Assembly (NCBI GenBank): GCA_029260395.1
Contig: JAJDDJ010000002.1
Coordinates: 1-64,000, forward strand
From: Phycisphaerales bacterium
GTDB taxonomy: Bacteria; Planctomycetota; Phycisphaerae; Phycisphaerales; UBA1924
Length of the DNA stretch: 64,000 nucleotides
Reading direction: 5' to 3'
Positions 1 through 8,708 of the stretch are shown here, one piece after another. Made by a program: the position numbers and the translations under genes. Within the stretch, counting starts at the first letter, position 1, and every line of letters starts with the position of its first letter. The notes under the pieces are model-generated. The model was given only the letters and a program-made list of their open reading frames with translations, searched no databases and was not told the DNA's origin.

Positions 1-1
1 G

Positions 2-39
<38 letters not shown>

Positions 40-169
40 GCCAGGGCGAAGGGAGGCTCTCGCCTCCGTTCAGGGTGAACGAGGCTTGCCCGGCTGGATT
101 TGGGGTCTAGAGTTGCAGCCCCGCCCACCGAGAGCGGGAAAAGTCCCGTGTAGTGCGCACGGAGCGACG

Positions 170-544
170 ATGCCGACGTTCAACCAGCTCATCCGCAACC
201 CCCGCCGTTCGCCCAAGGCCAAGTCGAAGGTCCGCGACCTTCAGCAGTGCCCCCAGCGTCGCGGCGTGTGCTTGCTTGTCAAGACCATGACCCCCAAGAA
301 GCCCAACTCCGCGCTGCGGAAGATGGCCCGTGTGCGTCTGAGCAACGGCAAGGAAGTCACCGCGTACATCGGCGGCGAGGGCCACAACCTGCAGGAGCAC
401 TCGATCGTGCTCGTGCGTGGCGGCCGCGTCCGCGACCTTCCCGGTGTGCGGTACCACATCGTGCGTGGTGCGCTCGACACACTCGCGGTCGATGGCCGCA
501 AGAAGGGCCGCTCGAAGTACGGCGCCAAGAAGGGCAAGGGCTAA
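170..544 (+). CDS. rpsL: 30S ribosomal protein uS12
   Basis: uS12 sits at the decoding centre of the small subunit and helps control translational accuracy. The 124-residue product is the usual length and begins [12 protein letters not shown], the family N terminus. The conserved segments [28 protein letters not shown] and the basic C-terminal tail [12 protein letters not shown] are present. The open frame extends upstream to 86, but the ATG at 170 matches family starts and has GGAGCGACG just before it. rpsG follows 121 bases downstream, the order of the bacterial str operon. The lysines at the PKKPNS loop look like the ordinary streptomycin-sensitive form, which is inference. Confidence 0.97.
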   Translation: MPTFNQLIRNPRRSPKAKSKVRDLQQCPQRRGVCLLVKTMTPKKPNSALRKMARVRLSNGKEVTAYIGGEGHNLQEHSIVLVRGGRVRDLPGVRYHIVRGALDTLAVDGRKKGRSKYGAKKGKG

Positions 545-665
545 AGAGCCCGCCGTCCAAGGTAAGCAGACAGACATTTCACGAATGGCGAGTAATCGCG
601 GAAGGCCGAAGTAGGCCACGCGGTGAACCGTCCGCTCCAAACCGGAGCGCAAGCCAGGAGACACC

Positions 666-1157
666 ATGAGCCGCAAGTTCACCGCCAGCGAAGAGCAGTT
701 GCGTCCCGATCCCAGGTTCGACGACATCGTGCTCGCCAAGTTCATCAACTGCATCATGTACGACGGCAAGAAGTCCGTTGCTCAGCGCGTGATGTACAAC
801 GCCATGGACGAGATCCAGACCCGTCTTGCCAAGATGGACGACCCCGACGCTCCCAAGGAAGCGATCGAGGTGTTCCGCATGGCCATTGAGAACGCCAAGC
901 CGTTCGTCGAGGTCCGTTCCAAGCGCATCGGCGGTGCGAACTACCAGGTGCCCATGCAGGTCAACCGCAAGCGGCAGCAGGCGCTGGCGTTCCGCTGGCT
1001 GATCAACGCGTGCCGCAGCGAGAAGGGCCGGGAGATGCACCTGCGTGTGGCCGACGAGTTGATCGCTGCCGCCCGCAAGGAGGGCAAAGCCCTGCAGAAG
1101 CGCGAAGAGACGCACCGCATGGCCGACGCGAACAAGGCGTTCGCCCACTTCGCCTGA
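666..1157 (+). CDS. rpsG: 30S ribosomal protein uS7
   Basis: uS7 is a primary 16S rRNA-binding protein that organises the head of the small subunit. The 163-residue product, slightly longer than the usual ~156, carries the family hallmarks KFINCIMYDGKKSVAQRV near residue 30, the segment VRSKRIGGANYQVP, and AFRWLINACR. The ATG at 666 is preceded by CAGGAGACACC, a good ribosome-binding site. It is co-directional with rpsL, and a strong hairpin plus T-run follows 24 bases after the stop. The gene normally next in the str operon, fusA, is absent; an unrelated hydrolase gene follows. Confidence 0.97.
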   Translation: MSRKFTASEEQLRPDPRFDDIVLAKFINCIMYDGKKSVAQRVMYNAMDEIQTRLAKMDDPDAPKEAIEVFRMAIENAKPFVEVRSKRIGGANYQVPMQVNRKRQQALAFRWLINACRSEKGREMHLRVADELIAAARKEGKALQKREETHRMADANKAFAHFA

Positions 1158-1180
1158 TTCGCTCCATTCGAGAACTCATG

Positions 1181-1210
1181 AGAGCCCCGCCCAACCGGTG
1201 GGGCTCTTTT
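1181..1210 (+). terminator. Rho-independent terminator after rpsG
   Basis: AGAGCCCC and GGGGCTCT flank a short loop and are followed by TTTT. The hairpin lies 23 bases past the rpsG stop, so it likely ends the rpsL-rpsG transcript and uncouples it from the next gene, whose ATG is at 1252. Confidence 0.8.
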
Positions 1211-1251
1211 CATTCGAGAACACGGGCTGGTGGGCCGAGGTATACAGGGCC

Positions 1252-2307
1252 ATGCCGCCCGAGATCAAGGACCGATCCCCGCCGCGATTCCCGCTCCTAG
1301 AGCGGCTGCTAGCGCTGGCCTCGGCGTTGCTGCTGGTGGTGCTTGCGGCGAGCGATCTGTGGTCGTGGTGGGCGCCATCGCCGCCGGGCTCGCTGCTCGA
1401 CCTGCCGTGGATGCTGATGAACTTCATGGCGATGCTCACCAGTTCGTTCTGGCTGTACGCCTCGATCCCGGCGCTCGTTGGCTTGGTGCTGGCTGTTGTA
1501 TGGAGGCGGCGCAGGACGGCCGTTGCGCTGCTGGTCGCGCTCGTGTACGCGGGCGGTCCGTGGGCATGGTCGCTCGTGCGGCCGCTAGCGGAGCCTTCGG
1601 CGGGTGCGATCACGATCATGAGCGCCAACGTGCTGTACAGCAGGGCGGATACCGCTCGGCTCGATGAACAGATCAGCGCGGTCGATCCCGATGTGCTGGT
1701 GTTCCAAGAGGTCGACCGCATCATGGTCGCCAAGCTCGATGCAAGGCTCAGCGAGAGCTACCCGTTCAGCGTGAGCGTGCCACGGACCGATGCCTTTGGG
1801 CAGGCGACCTTCAGCAAGCTGCCGTTCGTCAGCGAGCCCCGGCTTGAGGTGCCATCGGTTTCACAGGCGAGTGGCGGCCTGCCGCAGATCGTGGTGAGGG
1901 TCGAGGTGGACGGGAAGACCATCGAGATTCACAACGTGCACACGCTGCCGCCCATCTCAGGCGGTTACATGGTGCGCCAGCACCGCCACGCGAGAGTCAT
2001 GGCTGAACTCGAATCTGATGCGGACGCGGTCATCCTCGCGGGCGATTTCAACAGCCCGGAGCGGGGCTCGGTCGTGGGCCTCATCCGCGGGCACGGGTAC
2101 GAGTCGGTACACGCCGAGCGCGGGCGCGGTCTGGGCGCGAGCTGGCCCGATGCCGAGCGGCGGTCAAAGATCACGTTCCTCGGCCTGCGTACACGCATCG
2201 ACCAACTGCTGTTTACGCCGTCATTGGTCTGTACCGATCAGGGCGTTGCCGAGGGTGTTGGTTCGGATCACCGGCCAGTCTGGGCGAGCTTCGACTTCAG
2301 CGAGTGA
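1252..2307 (+). CDS. Membrane-anchored endonuclease/exonuclease/phosphatase family protein
   Basis: A 351-residue protein with an N-terminal membrane part and a C-terminal EEP (DNase I-like/phosphodiesterase) domain. Hydrophobic helices fall at roughly residues 15-40, 60-85 and 90-115. The catalytic motifs then follow in family order: SANVLY, the metal-binding Glu in VFQEVDR, an internal His segment, GDFNSPERG and the terminal GSDHRPVWA. Such integral-membrane EEP proteins act outside the cytoplasm, but the substrate (DNA, sphingolipid or phosphoinositide-like) cannot be read from sequence. The ATG at 1252 was chosen because the in-frame GTG at 1198 lies inside the preceding terminator. Confidence 0.85.
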   Translation: MPPEIKDRSPPRFPLLERLLALASALLLVVLAASDLWSWWAPSPPGSLLDLPWMLMNFMAMLTSSFWLYASIPALVGLVLAVVWRRRRTAVALLVALVYAGGPWAWSLVRPLAEPSAGAITIMSANVLYSRADTARLDEQISAVDPDVLVFQEVDRIMVAKLDARLSESYPFSVSVPRTDAFGQATFSKLPFVSEPRLEVPSVSQASGGLPQIVVRVEVDGKTIEIHNVHTLPPISGGYMVRQHRHARVMAELESDADAVILAGDFNSPERGSVVGLIRGHGYESVHAERGRGLGASWPDAERRSKITFLGLRTRIDQLLFTPSLVCTDQGVAEGVGSDHRPVWASFDFSE

Positions 2308-2316
2308 CTTCGCTGC

Positions 2317-2979
2317 TCACGATTTCATGGTGTGCGAGGCACAGTCCCATTCGTCCGCGAGCACACCCCAGCCGAGGCGATCCGTCGGGCCGAATCCCTC
2401 GACAAAGTAATCCCGCCGCTGGCGCACTTCTTCTACGAGCCCCAGCTTGGTTGGCACTCTACTTGAAGCAGCGTTCTTCGCCGAGCAGTAGATGCGAACA
2501 CGCTTGAGTTCCAGGCCGCCCTTGGTCTGCGGTGTGAAAAGCCAGCTCAGCAGGTGTGCGGTCGCTTCGGTTGTGATGCCCTGCCCCCGGCGGGCCGAGC
2601 GCATCCAGTAGCCGACTTCGCACGAAGCGGTGTCGCTTCGCACATCGTGGAACCCATGCCCGCCGAGCAGTTCGCCCGTCTCACGGTCAAACACACCGAG
2701 GCCGAGGCCCTTGGCTGAGTCCAGGTCGCGGAGCGCCTCGAGCTGCTTGGCGATGTACAGGACTGTCTGGTGCAACGCGTGATGGTCCTTGGCGGCCCAG
2801 GGCACCCAAGGCGCGAGCGTCGAGCGATCGGCGTTGATCGCATCGAACAGCGGCTGCGCCTCGGTGAGCTCGAACGGGCGGAGCGTCAACCTCGGCGTCT
2901 GGATGTTCACGCTCAGGGGCCTCGGGGCCTTCCAGCTCTCGCCGAGCCCGGTGTCGGTCTCGCTGTGGCAGTGGGTCAT
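2317..2979 (-). CDS. GNAT family N-acetyltransferase (RimJ/RimL type)
   Basis: The 220-residue product has the RimJ/RimL-like layout: the beta strand IQTPRLTLRPFE near residue 26, FDRETGELLGGHGFHDV, CEVGYWMRSARRGQGITTEA with the acetyl-CoA pyrophosphate-binding RRGQG loop, and KRVRIYCSAKNAASSRVPTKLG. Enzymes of this type transfer acetyl from acetyl-CoA to N-terminal or side-chain amines; the acceptor is unknown. The gene is convergent with the EEP gene, 9 bases away, and divergent from the ThiF-family gene. The first ~25 residues are variable, so the start could be internal. Confidence 0.85.
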   Translation of the reverse strand: MTHCHSETDTGLGESWKAPRPLSVNIQTPRLTLRPFELTEAQPLFDAINADRSTLAPWVPWAAKDHHALHQTVLYIAKQLEALRDLDSAKGLGLGVFDRETGELLGGHGFHDVRSDTASCEVGYWMRSARRGQGITTEATAHLLSWLFTPQTKGGLELKRVRIYCSAKNAASSRVPTKLGLVEEVRQRRDYFVEGFGPTDRLGWGVLADEWDCASHTMKS

Positions 2980-3046
2980 GAGGCCAGTCTACCGAGTGCT
3001 TCTACCATGCAGCGTGCCGCCTAATGACTTTATCCAGCCAAGCCCT

Positions 3047-4087
3047 ATGAGCCGGCACCACCGCCAGGCCATCCTGCCGATGGTCGGGGCGGGTGGGCAA
3101 GACCGCCTGTCGCGTGCGCACGTCTGGATTGTCGGGTGCGGCGCGCTCGGGTGCGCCGCTGCGGACCAACTCGCACGCGCGGGCATCGGCACGCTCACGC
3201 TTATCGACCGCGATGTCGTGGACCTGACCAACCTCCAGCGGCAGACGCTGTTCGTCGAAAGAGACATCGACAGGCCCAAGGCATCCGCAGCAGGGGACAG
3301 ACTCCGTGCCCTTGACTCGACTCTCGACCTTCGCGCGAGCGACGCGGACTGCACGCCGGCGTTCGTCGAGCAGTTGATTGATGCAGGCAAGCCCGATGCC
3401 ATCCTCGATGGCACTGACAGCTTCCAGACCCGCTACCTGCTCAACGATGTGGCGGTGCGCGAGCGAATCCCGCTCGTCTACGGCGGGGTGATCGCCACGC
3501 ATGCGATGTGCATGGCGGTGGTTCCCAAGCGAGGTCCCTGCCTGCGGTGCATCGAACCAGCGCCTCCCAAGCCGGGAACGGTCGAGACGTGCGACACCGC
3601 GGGTGTACTCGCGGCTGCGGTGCAGATCGCGGCGTCGATGCAGGTAAGCGAGGTGCTTCGTTTGCTGCTGGGCGAGGCTGACGGATCGTGGCTCATCGAG
3701 CAAGACGTGTGGGATCGCACGCACCGGCGCATCGACATGACAGCCGCGCGCGACGAGAGCTGCCTCTGCTGCGGGCTCGGTCGGTACGAGTTTCTGGACG
3801 AACGATCCACTCCTCCGTCGGTCGTGCTTTGCGGCCGGGGCGCGGTGCAGATCGCGGGTTGCGTGGGAGGCACGATCGACATGGGCTCGCTCAACGATCG
3901 GCTCCGTGCGCACGGCCCGACCACACACGAAGACAGCGTCCTCCGCTGCACGCTTTTGGCAGAGAGAGCCGACGATGGAGCGGGTTCGCTGAGCCTGATG
4001 GTTTTCCCTGATGGCCGGGCGCTGGTGCGGGGCACATCCGATCTCGTGCGCGCTCGCGCGGTCTATGCTCGATACGTCGGCACCTGA
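3047..4087 (+). CDS. ThiF/MoeB family adenylyltransferase with C-terminal extension
   Basis: A 346-residue E1-like enzyme. The Rossmann motif VGCGALGCAAADQLARAG is at about residues 29-46, followed by LIDRDVVDLTNLQRQ with the arginine that contacts ATP, and DGTDSFQTRYLLND. Two Cys pairs, CLRC and CLCC, probably bind structural zinc. Family members adenylate the C-terminal Gly-Gly of small sulfur carriers (ThiS, MoaD) for thiamine or molybdopterin synthesis. The last ~90 residues form a small domain beginning VVLCGRGAVQIAG that may handle the carrier. No sulfur-carrier gene lies next to it, so the pathway is undecided. The ATG at 3047 precedes the conserved core by about 25 residues. Confidence 0.85.
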   Translation: MSRHHRQAILPMVGAGGQDRLSRAHVWIVGCGALGCAAADQLARAGIGTLTLIDRDVVDLTNLQRQTLFVERDIDRPKASAAGDRLRALDSTLDLRASDADCTPAFVEQLIDAGKPDAILDGTDSFQTRYLLNDVAVRERIPLVYGGVIATHAMCMAVVPKRGPCLRCIEPAPPKPGTVETCDTAGVLAAAVQIAASMQVSEVLRLLLGEADGSWLIEQDVWDRTHRRIDMTAARDESCLCCGLGRYEFLDERSTPPSVVLCGRGAVQIAGCVGGTIDMGSLNDRLRAHGPTTHEDSVLRCTLLAERADDGAGSLSLMVFPDGRALVRGTSDLVRARAVYARYVGT

Positions 4088-4111
4088 AACGCCGGCGAAG
4101 GAGACAGCATC

Positions 4112-4639
4112 ATGGGACAGCTCGGCACGCTCGTTCAGCAGCTCTCGGGGCCTTCGTTCGGTTATTCGGAAGGCCTGCTCAAAGACATCAAGCCCGAACG
4201 CTTCGCGCGTTTCACCACGCCGGGCGGCACGACGGTCAGCACCAACCACCCCGCGTGGCAGATCGGCCACTTGGCGATCTACCCGGCCAAGGTCTCCCAG
4301 GCCTGCGGGCTCAAGCTCGAAGGCGTCAGCAATTCCGAGCAGGACCTCGCGCTGTTCGAGGCGGGCAAAGACTGCCAAGACGATGCCAAAGGTTCCATCT
4401 ACCCGACCAAGGACGAGCTCACGGGCAAATTCTTCGACGGCTACCGCAAGCTCGTCGCAGCGTGCGCCGAGGCCAGCGACGATTTTCTTGCGGCACCGCA
4501 CGAGGGGAACGAGCGGATGCGGGAATTCATGCCATCCCGTGTTGCCCTGCTGAGCTTCATGGTTTCGGGTCACATCATGATGCACATGGGCCAGATCAGC
4601 ACGTGGCGGCGGTGCGAGGGCATGGGCCCTGCGATGTGA
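4112..4639 (+). CDS. DinB superfamily protein
   Basis: A 175-residue, mostly alpha-helical protein with the DinB-fold metal-ligand pattern: a His in NHPAWQIGHLA (residues ~50-60) and the two-His motif HIMMHMGQIS near the C terminus. DinB-fold proteins in bacteria include metal-dependent thiol-S-transferases; many are uncharacterised. It begins 24 bases after the ThiF-family gene in the same direction, with GAAGGAGACAG ahead of the ATG, so the two may be co-transcribed. The substrate is unknown. Confidence 0.8.
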   Translation: MGQLGTLVQQLSGPSFGYSEGLLKDIKPERFARFTTPGGTTVSTNHPAWQIGHLAIYPAKVSQACGLKLEGVSNSEQDLALFEAGKDCQDDAKGSIYPTKDELTGKFFDGYRKLVAACAEASDDFLAAPHEGNERMREFMPSRVALLSFMVSGHIMMHMGQISTWRRCEGMGPAM

Positions 4640-4648
4640 GCCGATCGC

Positions 4649-5365
4649 CTACGCGCGCACGAACGGGTTGGATGCCTTCTCTTGGCCGATGGTGGTCGCG
4701 CCGCCGTGGCCGGGCAGCACAAGCGTCTGGTCGGGCAGCGTGTAGAGCCATTCGCGGATCGAACTGAACAACTGGTCTTGGTCGGCCCCGGGCAGATCGG
4801 TTCGGCCGACGGAGCCCTCGAAGAGCGCATCGCCCCCGATGAGCACGCTCGATCCTGCGTGGTACAGCGCCACGCTCCCGGGCGAATGGCCCGGCACATG
4901 GATCACCCGCCACGCCCGCTCGGTGGCTTGGTCGTCACCGATCAAGATCGACTCGTCGTGCTCAAGCAAGCGGGCCGCAGCCGGGGTGGTGCTGGGGAGC
5001 CCGGCGGCTGCGGAGAGATTAAGGGTCGGGTCGAGCAGCCACTGTTCTTCATCGCGGTGGATCCAGATCGGGACCGGGCCGACCGCTTCAAGGAGATCTC
5101 GCACGCCTGCGATGTGGTCCACGTGGGCGTGGGTCAGCACGATGGCGCGGGGCGTGAGCCCGTGCTCGCGTAGGTGGTCGACCATCGGGCCGGGCTTGGC
5201 CCCGACGTCAACACACCAGCAGTCGCCCGGACTATCGCCCGCTGGGAAGCTAACTACGAAGCAGTTGGTCTGCCAAGGCTCGCTCAGCACGAACGCTGCG
5301 ATCTGCGGGCGATTCGGGTCGGAGGCACCGGCTGATTCGTTCGGTTTGGCCGGGGTATCGGTCAC
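4649..5365 (-). CDS. Metallo-beta-lactamase fold hydrolase
   Basis: A 238-residue MBL-fold protein. The zinc-binding THAHVDHIAGV motif (HxHxDH) is at about residues 83-93, with later ligands in VIHVPGHSPGSVALY, GGDALF and LPGHGGATT near the end. The order and spacing resemble glyoxalase II-like thioesterases and generic MBL hydrolases. It is convergent with the DinB gene. The GTG at 5365 is chosen as start because longer forms would run through the divergent cupin gene and because alignment-like content begins just after it. The substrate is unassigned. Confidence 0.85.
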   Translation of the reverse strand: MTDTPAKPNESAGASDPNRPQIAAFVLSEPWQTNCFVVSFPAGDSPGDCWCVDVGAKPGPMVDHLREHGLTPRAIVLTHAHVDHIAGVRDLLEAVGPVPIWIHRDEEQWLLDPTLNLSAAAGLPSTTPAAARLLEHDESILIGDDQATERAWRVIHVPGHSPGSVALYHAGSSVLIGGDALFEGSVGRTDLPGADQDQLFSSIREWLYTLPDQTLVLPGHGGATTIGQEKASNPFVRA

Positions 5366-5444
5366 AGGGCCGACTGTAGCTACACTGGTCTGGCGGGGGC
5401 TAGTCGGGGCGGGCAGAGGCCCAGCGGGCCGAGGAGTCGAGCCG

Positions 5445-5825
5445 ATGGTGATCCGAAACATCCACGACACACCGACTAAGCCGGTAGACATGCCCGGCGT
5501 GAACGGCGCTTCCATGGCGGTCATGGTCGGCCGAGGCGACGGGGCACCCAACTTCGCCCTTCGTCACTTCGAGATCGCTGAGGGCGGACACACGCCGAGG
5601 CACGCCCACGACTACGAGCACGAGGTGTTCATCGTCGAGGGCGGGGGCACGGTGCTGCTCGGGGGCGAGGAACGGCCCGTGCGCGCGGGCGATGTGATCT
5701 ATGTACCGGCCGACAGCGAGCACCAGTTCAAGGCGCGACAGAATGCCGAGGGCGGGGTCGGGCTGCGGTTCCTGTGCTTGGTGCCGATGAGCCGAAACTG
5801 CGGCGAGGCGACCCCCGGAAGCTGA
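5445..5825 (+). CDS. Cupin domain protein
   Basis: A 126-residue single-domain cupin. Cupin motif 1 is seen as the His and Glu ligands in TPRHAHDYEHEVFIVEGGG, and motif 2 as RAGDVIYVPADSEHQFK. Three His and one Glu suggest a bound divalent metal. The reaction or ligand cannot be told from the sequence; small cupins act as isomerases, dioxygenases or sensors. It is divergent from the metallo-beta-lactamase gene, with a 79-base gap that must contain both promoters, and is followed 27 bases later by a membrane protein gene in the same direction. Confidence 0.82.
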   Translation: MVIRNIHDTPTKPVDMPGVNGASMAVMVGRGDGAPNFALRHFEIAEGGHTPRHAHDYEHEVFIVEGGGTVLLGGEERPVRAGDVIYVPADSEHQFKARQNAEGGVGLRFLCLVPMSRNCGEATPGS

Positions 5826-5852
5826 ACGACTCGGCAACGCGAAGGAGCATAC

Positions 5853-6797
5853 ATGCCGCCAGCAGATCGAAAAGAGACGACCGGGATCATCATCGCCAGC
5901 TACGTCGTCGCGGGCCTGCTCGCTCTCGTGCTGCTCGGGTACGGCGCGTGGCGCAACGATGTCGCGGTTTCGGCGATCGGGGTGCTCGGACTCATCGTGG
6001 TCGGTGCTTCGGCACCGTTCAGCTTCGCGGGGCGCTCCGACCCCAAGGACGACATGCTCAGCCTCTTGCACGAGATCAACCATTCGATCCAGCGGCTCTG
6101 CGATCAGCAGTCGCTCTCGGACGATGCCCGCCGGGTGCTCAACCGCGACAACGAGCGCCAGCTTCTCAAGGCGGCGATCGATCAGGACATGCGACAAGGC
6201 GACTACGAGGCGGCGCTGGTGCTGGTTCACGAACTCGCCGAGCGGTTCGGGTATCGGGCTGATGCCGAGGAGATGCGCACGCGGATCGAGGCCGAGCGTT
6301 CCGAGCAGGTAGAGACGGATCTGTCGAACGCGGTGGCGCAGCTCGACGGGCTCATCACGCAGCGACGGTGGGACCAGGCTCGTACCGAGGCCGACCGGAT
6401 CGGTCGGCTGTTCCCCAACGCGAGGCGGTCCAAGGGACTCATGGGCCGCATCGATCATGCCTTCGGGCAGTACCGATTGGACCTTGAGCGTCGGTTCCTG
6501 CAGGCTGCGGGCGAGGAACGCATTGACGAAGCGATGACGCTGCTCACCGAGCTTGATGCGTACCTGTCGGTCCACGAGGCCGAGCAGTTCAAAGAGGTCG
6601 CGCGTGGCGTGATCGGCAAGGCCCGCGAGAACCTAGGTGCCCAATTCAAGCTCGCGCTTCGCGACCACCAGTATCGCAAAGCGGTAGTGGTGGGCCAGCA
6701 GATCATCGAGCAGTTTCCCAACTCTCGTATGGCTGATGAGGTGCGTTCGATGCTGGACGATCTGCTCCGCCGCGCCGCTGCAGCCGACGCGCTCTAA
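5853..6797 (+). CDS. Unrecognised membrane protein with helical cytoplasmic repeats
   Basis: I do not recognise this 314-residue protein. Residues ~12-32 and ~38-58 form two transmembrane helices. The rest is charged and alpha-helical with TPR-like periodicity: segments such as DYEAALVLVHELAERFG, RWDQARTEADRIGRLFPNA and YRKAVVVGQQIIEQFPNSR have the small-large alternation of helix-turn-helix repeats. This suggests a membrane-tethered protein-interaction scaffold, which is inference. GAAGGAG lies before the ATG. Its 3' end overlaps the lspA stop by 4 bases, tail to tail. Confidence 0.75.
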   Translation: MPPADRKETTGIIIASYVVAGLLALVLLGYGAWRNDVAVSAIGVLGLIVVGASAPFSFAGRSDPKDDMLSLLHEINHSIQRLCDQQSLSDDARRVLNRDNERQLLKAAIDQDMRQGDYEAALVLVHELAERFGYRADAEEMRTRIEAERSEQVETDLSNAVAQLDGLITQRRWDQARTEADRIGRLFPNARRSKGLMGRIDHAFGQYRLDLERRFLQAAGEERIDEAMTLLTELDAYLSVHEAEQFKEVARGVIGKARENLGAQFKLALRDHQYRKAVVVGQQIIEQFPNSRMADEVRSMLDDLLRRAAAADAL

Positions 6798-7483
6798 GAG
6801 GGCAGCTTGTCTGCTTCGTCCGCTGGTGTGCCGGTGGATGTCAGTGGTTGCTCTTGCGGAGACCGCCAGACGTGGATCACGAGCACCGCGATCCCGACGA
6901 TCAGATACAGGTCCGCGATGTTCGAGACGTAGGGCCAGAGCTCGGTGTTGCCCCCGGGCCATTTGAGGCCGAAGGGCAACTGCACGCCGGGAAGCGGGTG
7001 CAGGAAGTCGCGCACGCAGGCGTACATGAGCCGGTCGTATAGGTTGCCGAGACCGCCGCCGAGCACCAACCCGATCGCGGTGTGTACGACCCATTGGCGG
7101 CGGTGCGTCCACCGGCTGAAGCCGAATAGCGCAAAGCAGACGGCTCCCATCGTGAACGCGACGAACACCCACCGCTTGCCGGCGGCGATTCCGAATACCG
7201 CGCCCCGGTTGAGCACGAGTGTGAAATCGAGCATGCCCGGCACCGCTTCAACCGGATCGTGCAGCGGGATTACCGCGCCGGGGCCGCGCGGCGAGGCCGA
7301 GGCGGCGATGACCTGCTCACGGTCGAGCACCACCGGCTGACCGGCCACGCGGTCGAACGCGGCCGACTTGCTCCACAGGTCGGTGCCCAGCGCCGCGATG
7401 GTGACTGCGACGAGCACGGCCCATGCCATCGCCGACTTTCCGGCAGGGATGCGGGCCGCTGCGATGGTGTGCTGGCTGGTCAC
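6794..7483 (-). CDS. lspA: Lipoprotein signal peptidase (signal peptidase II)
   Basis: LspA is a membrane aspartic protease that cleaves the signal peptide of diacylglyceryl-modified prolipoproteins. The 229-residue product has four predicted membrane helices and both catalytic-Asp motifs, [15 protein letters not shown] and [13 protein letters not shown] loop of roughly 50 residues follows helix 1 and precedes the LNRGAVFG motif, so the protein is longer than the usual ~160-170 residues. Its ATG overlaps the stop of the upstream DksA-like gene (ATGA), so the two are probably translationally coupled. Several lipoproteins in the window are potential substrates. Confidence 0.93.
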   Translation of the reverse strand: MTSQHTIAAARIPAGKSAMAWAVLVAVTIAALGTDLWSKSAAFDRVAGQPVVLDREQVIAASASPRGPGAVIPLHDPVEAVPGMLDFTLVLNRGAVFGIAAGKRWVFVAFTMGAVCFALFGFSRWTHRRQWVVHTAIGLVLGGGLGNLYDRLMYACVRDFLHPLPGVQLPFGLKWPGGNTELWPYVSNIADLYLIVGIAVLVIHVWRSPQEQPLTSTGTPADEADKLPS

Positions 7484-8529
7484 CTTCTGAAACCGCGATC
7501 GCTCGCGCGGGCGGCTTCGATGGACAGCTTTGCCCAGGGGAGCTCTTCGAGCCGGTCCTCGCTGATCGCGGTGCCGGTCTTCTCGCAGATTCCAAACGTG
7601 CCGTCCTGGATCCGCTTTAGAGCCGCGTCGATCTCGCGGATGAGTTGGCGGTCGGCGTCGGCCATGCCGAGACTGATGCTCTGCTCGGTGGTGTCAGACC
7701 CCTGCTCAGCCGAGTGCTGGGGCAGGTTCGACAGCGAGCCGGACTCGCTCTTGAGCGCCTGAAATTCGAGGTTGTCGAGCTCGCCCACGAGTACGCGGCG
7801 CTTGTCGAGCAAGATCGCTTTGTACTTATCGAGCTTGCGCTTGTTGAAGGGGGACTTGTTGGGCTTGTCCCCCGAGGCTTCGAGTGCAGCAGCTTCCTCC
7901 ACGACCGTGTTCTTTGGTCCCGAAGCGATCAGCGGCGCACGGCGTTTCAGGCCCGGTCCTAGCAGTGGCCCGCCGGGGGGCACGAACTTGGGGATCTCGA
8001 CTTTGACTCTGACGCGCCGGGTGACCTTCTTCGCGACGATCGTGATGCCCTTGCGGCCGGCCGTCTTGTCGGCTTCGGCCTGGGCCTCGGCTTTGGTCAG
8101 CTTGGGAGCGGGCTTGGCCGGTGCTTTCTTGGCAACAGTCTTCTTCGCGGGGGCCTTCTTGGATGCGATCTTCTTGGTCACTGGTGCCTTCTTTGAGGCA
8201 GTCTTCGTGGCTGTCGGCTTTTTGGCCGGTGCCTTCTTCGCACTCGGCTTCTTAGCTGGAGCTTTCTCGGCAGCAGCCTTCTTGACAGGAGCCTTCTTCG
8301 GAGCGGATTTCTTGCTGGCCGCCTTCTTGGCCGTTGGCTTCTTGGCGGGAGCGCTTCCTGTGGCGGCGTCCTCGGCCCCAGCGGCCTTCGGGGCTGATTT
8401 CTTAGCGGGCGTTTTTTTGGCCGACGCTTTCTTGGCAGCGGGCTTCTTTGAGGCAGCCTTCTTGGCTGGAGCCTTCTTGGTTGTGACCTTGGCCGACTTG
8501 GCCGATTTGGAAGTGGTCTTCTTCGCCAT
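7480..8529 (-). CDS. DksA/TraR-like protein with histone H1-like Lys/Ala tail
   Basis: A 349-residue protein in two parts. Residues 1 to ~145 are a repetitive Lys/Ala/Pro tail made of PAKKA-, ASKKA- and SAKK-type units, like the C-terminal tail of eukaryotic histone H1 and bacterial H1-like proteins; it should bind DNA or RNA non-specifically. Residues ~230-349 match the DksA/TraR family: a coiled-coil-like region followed by [14 protein letters not shown] and [13 protein letters not shown]. Normal DksA zinc fingers have Cys at four positions; here only GIC keeps a Cys, so the finger looks degenerate. DksA proteins act in the RNA polymerase secondary channel. The gene is upstream of and overlaps lspA. 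Confidence 0.85.
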   Translation of the reverse strand: MAKKTTSKSAKSAKVTTKKAPAKKAASKKPAAKKASAKKTPAKKSAPKAAGAEDAATGSAPAKKPTAKKAASKKSAPKKAPVKKAAAEKAPAKKPSAKKAPAKKPTATKTASKKAPVTKKIASKKAPAKKTVAKKAPAKPAPKLTKAEAQAEADKTAGRKGITIVAKKVTRRVRVKVEIPKFVPPGGPLLGPGLKRRAPLIASGPKNTVVEEAAALEASGDKPNKSPFNKRKLDKYKAILLDKRRVLVGELDNLEFQALKSESGSLSNLPQHSAEQGSDTTEQSISLGMADADRQLIREIDAALKRIQDGTFGICEKTGTAISEDRLEELPWAKLSIEAARASDRGFRR

Positions 8530-8708
8530 ATCCGATGGCCCCCGCGCCTGTAGAGACGCTCTATGGGTCGCGCGTCAGTGAGCGAAAATCACTCGCACCG
8601 CGTGCCCATAGGGGTTTCACGCGTGCACCCTGACCGCGCCCAAGGCCCGATAGGAGCCTGCGAAGTCGGGGCCAAGCGTAGGATCCAGACAGGCGTGAGT
8701 CAACGCCG

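Noticed and set aside
7772-8581. Long hydrophobic open frame on the plus strand opposite the DksA-like gene.
   Set aside because: It is the mirror of the Lys/Ala codons of the H1-like tail (AAG/GCC read in antisense as CTT/GGC), so its length and hydrophobicity follow from the tail's codon pattern. No ribosome-binding site.
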